Assembly: GCA_942491465.1 (NCBI GenBank)
Contig: CALOBA010000065.1
Coordinates: forward strand, 1-64,000
Direction of reading: 5' to 3'
Length of the DNA stretch: 64,000 bases
Source of the DNA: CALOBA01 sp942491465
Lineage (GTDB): Bacteria; Pseudomonadota; Gammaproteobacteria; Chromatiales; Chromatiaceae
Shown: one piece after another, positions 61,198 through 64,000 of the stretch
How the letters are laid out: the number at the start of each line of letters is the position of its first letter
Position numbering within the stretch: the stretch's first letter is position 1
Notes under the pieces: model-generated
What the model was told of the DNA's origin: nothing
What the model saw: the letters and a program-made list of their open reading frames with translations, nothing else
Databases searched by the model: none
Program-made: the position numbers and the translations under genes

Positions 61198-62529
61198 ATG
61201 AGAGATCACCCGACGATGCCGAGGGGAGCCCCGCGGCGCATGCAAGGGCTCCTGTGTCCTTTCGCCCTATTGCTGTGCCTGTTCTGTTCGGTGCAGTCCG
61301 TGTCCGCGGACTCCACCGCCACAGCGGACGACGCCCGGCAACGGGACTTCGGCGGACCGGACGCGACCGCCAACCGGCTCGCGACCGATCGGGAGGTCAC
61401 CGATACGCCGTTCCAGCTCAACGCCCTCAAGCCCTGGTACCAATGGAAGGCCGGGCTGCGCGAGCGACACGGCCTGGACTTCGGATTGGAGTACAACGCC
61501 ACCTACCTCACCGGCGGCAGTCGCGTGTCCGACACCGACCCGAACGCGGCCGGGAGCATCTTCCGCTTCCGCACCGCCTGGGAGGCATTCGGACGCGGCA
61601 CGGCCCACCCCGGCACCCTGATGTTTCTGGTCGAGCAGACTCACGGCTTCACACCGACGACGCCGAACGGCTTCGTCAGCGACAGCCTCGGCTATGCCGG
61701 GATCTCGAACATCCCCTACAACGACGAGGGCTGGCGGCTGAACACCCTCTACTGGGATCAAAAATTTCAGGATGGCAAGTACGAGTTCGTGATCGGTTAC
61801 CTCGACATCAGCGACTATGTGGATGTCTACCCCCTCACCAGCCCCTGGACCGACTTCTTTAATTACGCCTTCAGCATCGGCGCCGGCGCGTTGGACCTGA
61901 CCAACGACGCCTCTCTGGGGTTTGCCGCCGCCGCCTGGTTGACGGACTCGGTGTACGCGATGGCCGGGATGGTGGATCAAAACTCCGACGCCACCGATCC
62001 GCTGGAAGGCTTCAACACCTTCTTCAATGATCGCGAATACCTCAAGCACCTCGAGATCGGCTGGACCGGCGCCTCCCAGGAGGCCTACTTCCTCAACAAC
62101 CTGCATCTCACCCTGTGGCAAGCGGACGCGCGCGATGCGATCGGGGTGGACAATGGCTGGGGCGGCGTCCTGTCCTTCAACCACGCCATCGGCAGCAACT
62201 GGCTCGGCTTCGTGCGGGCCGGCTGGTCGGAAGACGGCGGCAGCCTACTGGAGCGCTCGGTCAGCATCGGCGGCGGCTACACGCCGGGCGGCCTCGAGCG
62301 GCTCGGGGCGGGGAGCCAGCTCGGCTTCGGCCTGAACTGGGGACGACCGAACCACGCCCTGTTCGGCACCCAGCTGAACGATCAATATGCGGCGGAGCTG
62401 TACTATCGCTGGCAGGTGGCCGACGAGATCGCCATCACCCCGAGCATGCAGCTGCTCGTCAACCCGCCGCTGAATCCGGACCAGGACCAAGCATGGGTCG
62501 CTGGCGTGCGGGCGCGGCTCGCCTTCTGA
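61198..62529 (+). CDS. OprB-like outer-membrane porin
   Basis: A 443-aa outer-membrane protein with a signal peptide (about 15-38, LLCPFALLLCLFC). The mature part has alternating aromatic beta strands, GLDFGLEYNATYLTGG, FVRAGWSEDGG and LERLGAGSQLGFGLNWG-type segments typical of carbohydrate-selective (OprB-family) porins, ending with a C-terminal Phe (RARLAF). AAGG upstream of the ATG at 61198 supports the start. The neighbours (hydrolase, DUF1254 protein) suggest a small uptake and processing cluster. Confidence 0.82.
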   Translation: MRDHPTMPRGAPRRMQGLLCPFALLLCLFCSVQSVSADSTATADDARQRDFGGPDATANRLATDREVTDTPFQLNALKPWYQWKAGLRERHGLDFGLEYNATYLTGGSRVSDTDPNAAGSIFRFRTAWEAFGRGTAHPGTLMFLVEQTHGFTPTTPNGFVSDSLGYAGISNIPYNDEGWRLNTLYWDQKFQDGKYEFVIGYLDISDYVDVYPLTSPWTDFFNYAFSIGAGALDLTNDASLGFAAAAWLTDSVYAMAGMVDQNSDATDPLEGFNTFFNDREYLKHLEIGWTGASQEAYFLNNLHLTLWQADARDAIGVDNGWGGVLSFNHAIGSNWLGFVRAGWSEDGGSLLERSVSIGGGYTPGGLERLGAGSQLGFGLNWGRPNHALFGTQLNDQYAAELYYRWQVADEIAITPSMQLLVNPPLNPDQDQAWVAGVRARLAF

Positions 62530-62567
62530 TCGCGCGCAACCATCCTCTATCTGGAGCAACAGACCGA

Positions 62568-64000
62568 ATGCATCGACCCCCCCCATTGCCCTAACGACGG
62601 CCACCGCCTGCGTCGCGCTGGCCCTGGCCACCGGCGCCCTCGCACAGCCGCCCAAGATGAAAATGACCACCGAGATCCCGCCGGGGATTGCGACCCCCGA
62701 CCGGCTCGAAACCCGGCTTGGCACCCTGACCCTGAAAGACGGCGTACCGGACCAGGAGACCGCCCGCAAGGTCTACGACAATCTCGACTTCCAGCGCGGT
62801 GTGCAGGCCTACCTGGACAGCATCCAGATCGCCTCCATGCACGGCATGCGCAAGGGCATCCTGGAGTTCGGTCCACCCAACACGACGGTGCTGCTGTTCG
62901 AGACCCTGATGGACTCCAAGGCGCTCTGGCTGACGCCGAATACCACCAGCGTCTACATGACCGCCTGGCTGGAGCTCGGGGACGAGCCCATGGTCATCGA
63001 GACGCCGCCCAACGTGCTCGGCATCATCGATGACCACTGGTTCAACTACGTGGCCGACTTCGGCAACGCCGGGCCGGACCAGGGCAAGGGCGGCAAATTC
63101 CTGATCCTGCCGCCCGGCTACGAGGGCGACGTGCCCGACGGCTATCACGTCGCGCGCACGACCACCTACGGCAACTGGGTCATCTGGCGCGGCTTCCAGG
63201 AGGACGGCGACCCGGCCCCGGCCGTCGCGACGACGAAGGAACGGTTCCGAATCTACCCGCTGTCGCAGGCGGACAACCCGCCCGAGATGCAGTTCGTCAA
63301 TCTGTCCGGCGTGTTCAACAACACCATCCACCGCATGGATGCCGGCATCTTCGAGGAGATCAACGCGGTGGTTCAGGCCGAACCCAGCGACGGCCAAGAC
63401 CCGGAGCTGCTCGGCCTGCTGGCATCCATCGGCATCAAGCGGGGGCAGCCCTTCGAGCCCGATGCGCGTATGGCGGAGATCCTGACCGAGGCGGCCGATG
63501 TCGGCGCCGCCACGGTGCGCACCCTGGCCGCCCGCCCGCGGGACGACATGTTCTACTTCTACCCCGGCGAGGGCGTCTGGAGCACGCCGTTTCCCGGCGG
63601 CAGCCATGAATTCCTCGACGCCGGCGCCCGGTTGCTCGATGCCCGCGCCTACTTCCACTTCTACGCCACCGGCATCACGCCGGCGATGACCGCCAAGATG
63701 GTCGGCAAGGGCTCGCAGTATGCCGTGGCCTACCTGGACGCCGCGGGCAACCCCCTCGACGGCGGCAAGACCTACCGCGTGCATCTGCCCAAGGACGTGC
63801 CGGCCAAGGACTTCTGGTCCTTCACGCTGTACGACAACCAGACCCGCGCCATGCTGCAGACCGACCAGCGCTTCCGGCTCGACAACAACAAGGCGGGCCT
63901 GCGGCAGAACGCCGACGGCACCTACGACATCTACTTCGGCCCCGAGGCCCCCGCCGGCCACGCGGGCAACTGGATCCAGACCGTCCCCGGCAAGGGTTGG
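62568..64000 (+). CDS. DUF1254/DUF1214 protein, start out of frame (poly-C), partial at window end
   Basis: Exported protein of the DUF1254/DUF1214 type. The signal peptide reads IALTTATACVALALATGALA, then QPPKMKMTTEIPPG. DUF1254 contains VYDNLDFQRGVQAYLDSIQI and FGPPNTTVLLFETLMDSK; the DUF1214 region contains DFWSFTLYDNQTRAML. The only good start, ATG at 62568 with GGAG upstream, is separated from this frame by eight C (62577-62584): the ATG frame stops after MHRPPPLP. Nine C would give an intact signal peptide. Without a shift, a leaderless product could start at 62657. The open frame continues to the window edge. Function of the family is unknown. Confidence 0.8.
62577..62584 (+). repeat. 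eight-C homopolymer in the DUF1254 gene leader
   Basis: The run begins three codons after the ATG, in the signal-peptide coding region. Length 8 puts the gene out of frame; 6 or 9 would restore it. Such tracts behave as slipped-strand switches in other bacteria. Confidence 0.85.

Noticed and set aside
1..64000. tRNA, rRNA or riboswitch genes
   Set aside because: No cloverleaf-like or conserved rRNA sequence was recognised by eye; a covariance-model search would be needed to exclude small RNAs.

Overview
The window is high-GC DNA (about 70% by eye) with dense, mostly single-copy chromosomal genes of gammaproteobacterial type: polA, htpG, rsmE, hemD, pgm, a ChpA-type chemosensory kinase and c-di-GMP enzymes. 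A short Gly/Tyr/Trp/Pro-rich exported protein at 50072-50410 looks like a sulfur globule protein. With the rest of the gene content this suggests a purple sulfur bacterium (Chromatiaceae or a close relative). That assignment is an inference; there is no rRNA in the window. I saw no tRNA, rRNA or CRISPR array.

Layout. 1-18.4 kb: a PAS/GAF/GGDEF protein, a tandem hairpin repeat array (2871-3600), a giant alpha-2-macroglobulin, a membrane methyltransferase-like protein, a trypsin-like protease with a coiled-coil insert, a glutamate dehydrogenase coupled to a small membrane protein, an orphan acyl-carrier-like protein, and a MASE1-GGDEF-EAL protein. 18.4-23.4 kb: a lipoprotein and a cysteine-rich secreted protein of unknown role, an ABM-domain protein, hemD, an SCP2-like protein with a strong terminator, and a lipoprotein. 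23.4-29.3 kb: an orphan type VI secretion island on the minus strand (hcp, vgrG, DUF4123 adaptor, PAAR, then two unknown proteins that sit where cargo and immunity genes usually lie). It ends at a 160-bp nested inverted repeat. 29.7-35.7 kb: YkgJ-like protein, FG-GAP/UnbV protein, polA and an unknown gene. 36.0-43.5 kb: a secreted seven-repeat propeller protein two bases ahead of a ChpA-like kinase, a CheW/ChpC protein, and convergent rsmE. 43.5-49.8 kb: two membrane proteins, pgm, htpG.

50-60 kb is an accessory region. The sulfur globule gene and its terminator are followed by debris of a Doc toxin, a recombinase tail and an IS91-type transposase. Then come a Uma2 nuclease, a MalT-like LuxR regulator and a compact three-gene operon that I read as an ABC-three-component (ABC-3C) conflict system: nuclease-like effector, small middle component, and coiled-coil ABC ATPase with DUF2326-type features. 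After it lie a HigA-like antitoxin interrupted by an in-frame TGA and a YefM antitoxin whose YoeB toxin is frameshifted. 59.8-64 kb: a small conserved protein, an alpha/beta hydrolase of clearly lower GC (probably acquired), an OprB-like porin, and a DUF1254/DUF1214 protein. The start codon of that last gene is separated from its reading frame by a run of eight C, so it is either phase-variable or affected by an indel.

The most interesting items are the ABC-3C operon, the type VI cargo pair with a VgrG tail carrying an HExxH motif, the poly-C switch candidate, the protease with an inserted coiled coil, and the CxxxxC propeller coupled to ChpA. All family assignments come from reading motifs; no database search was run.
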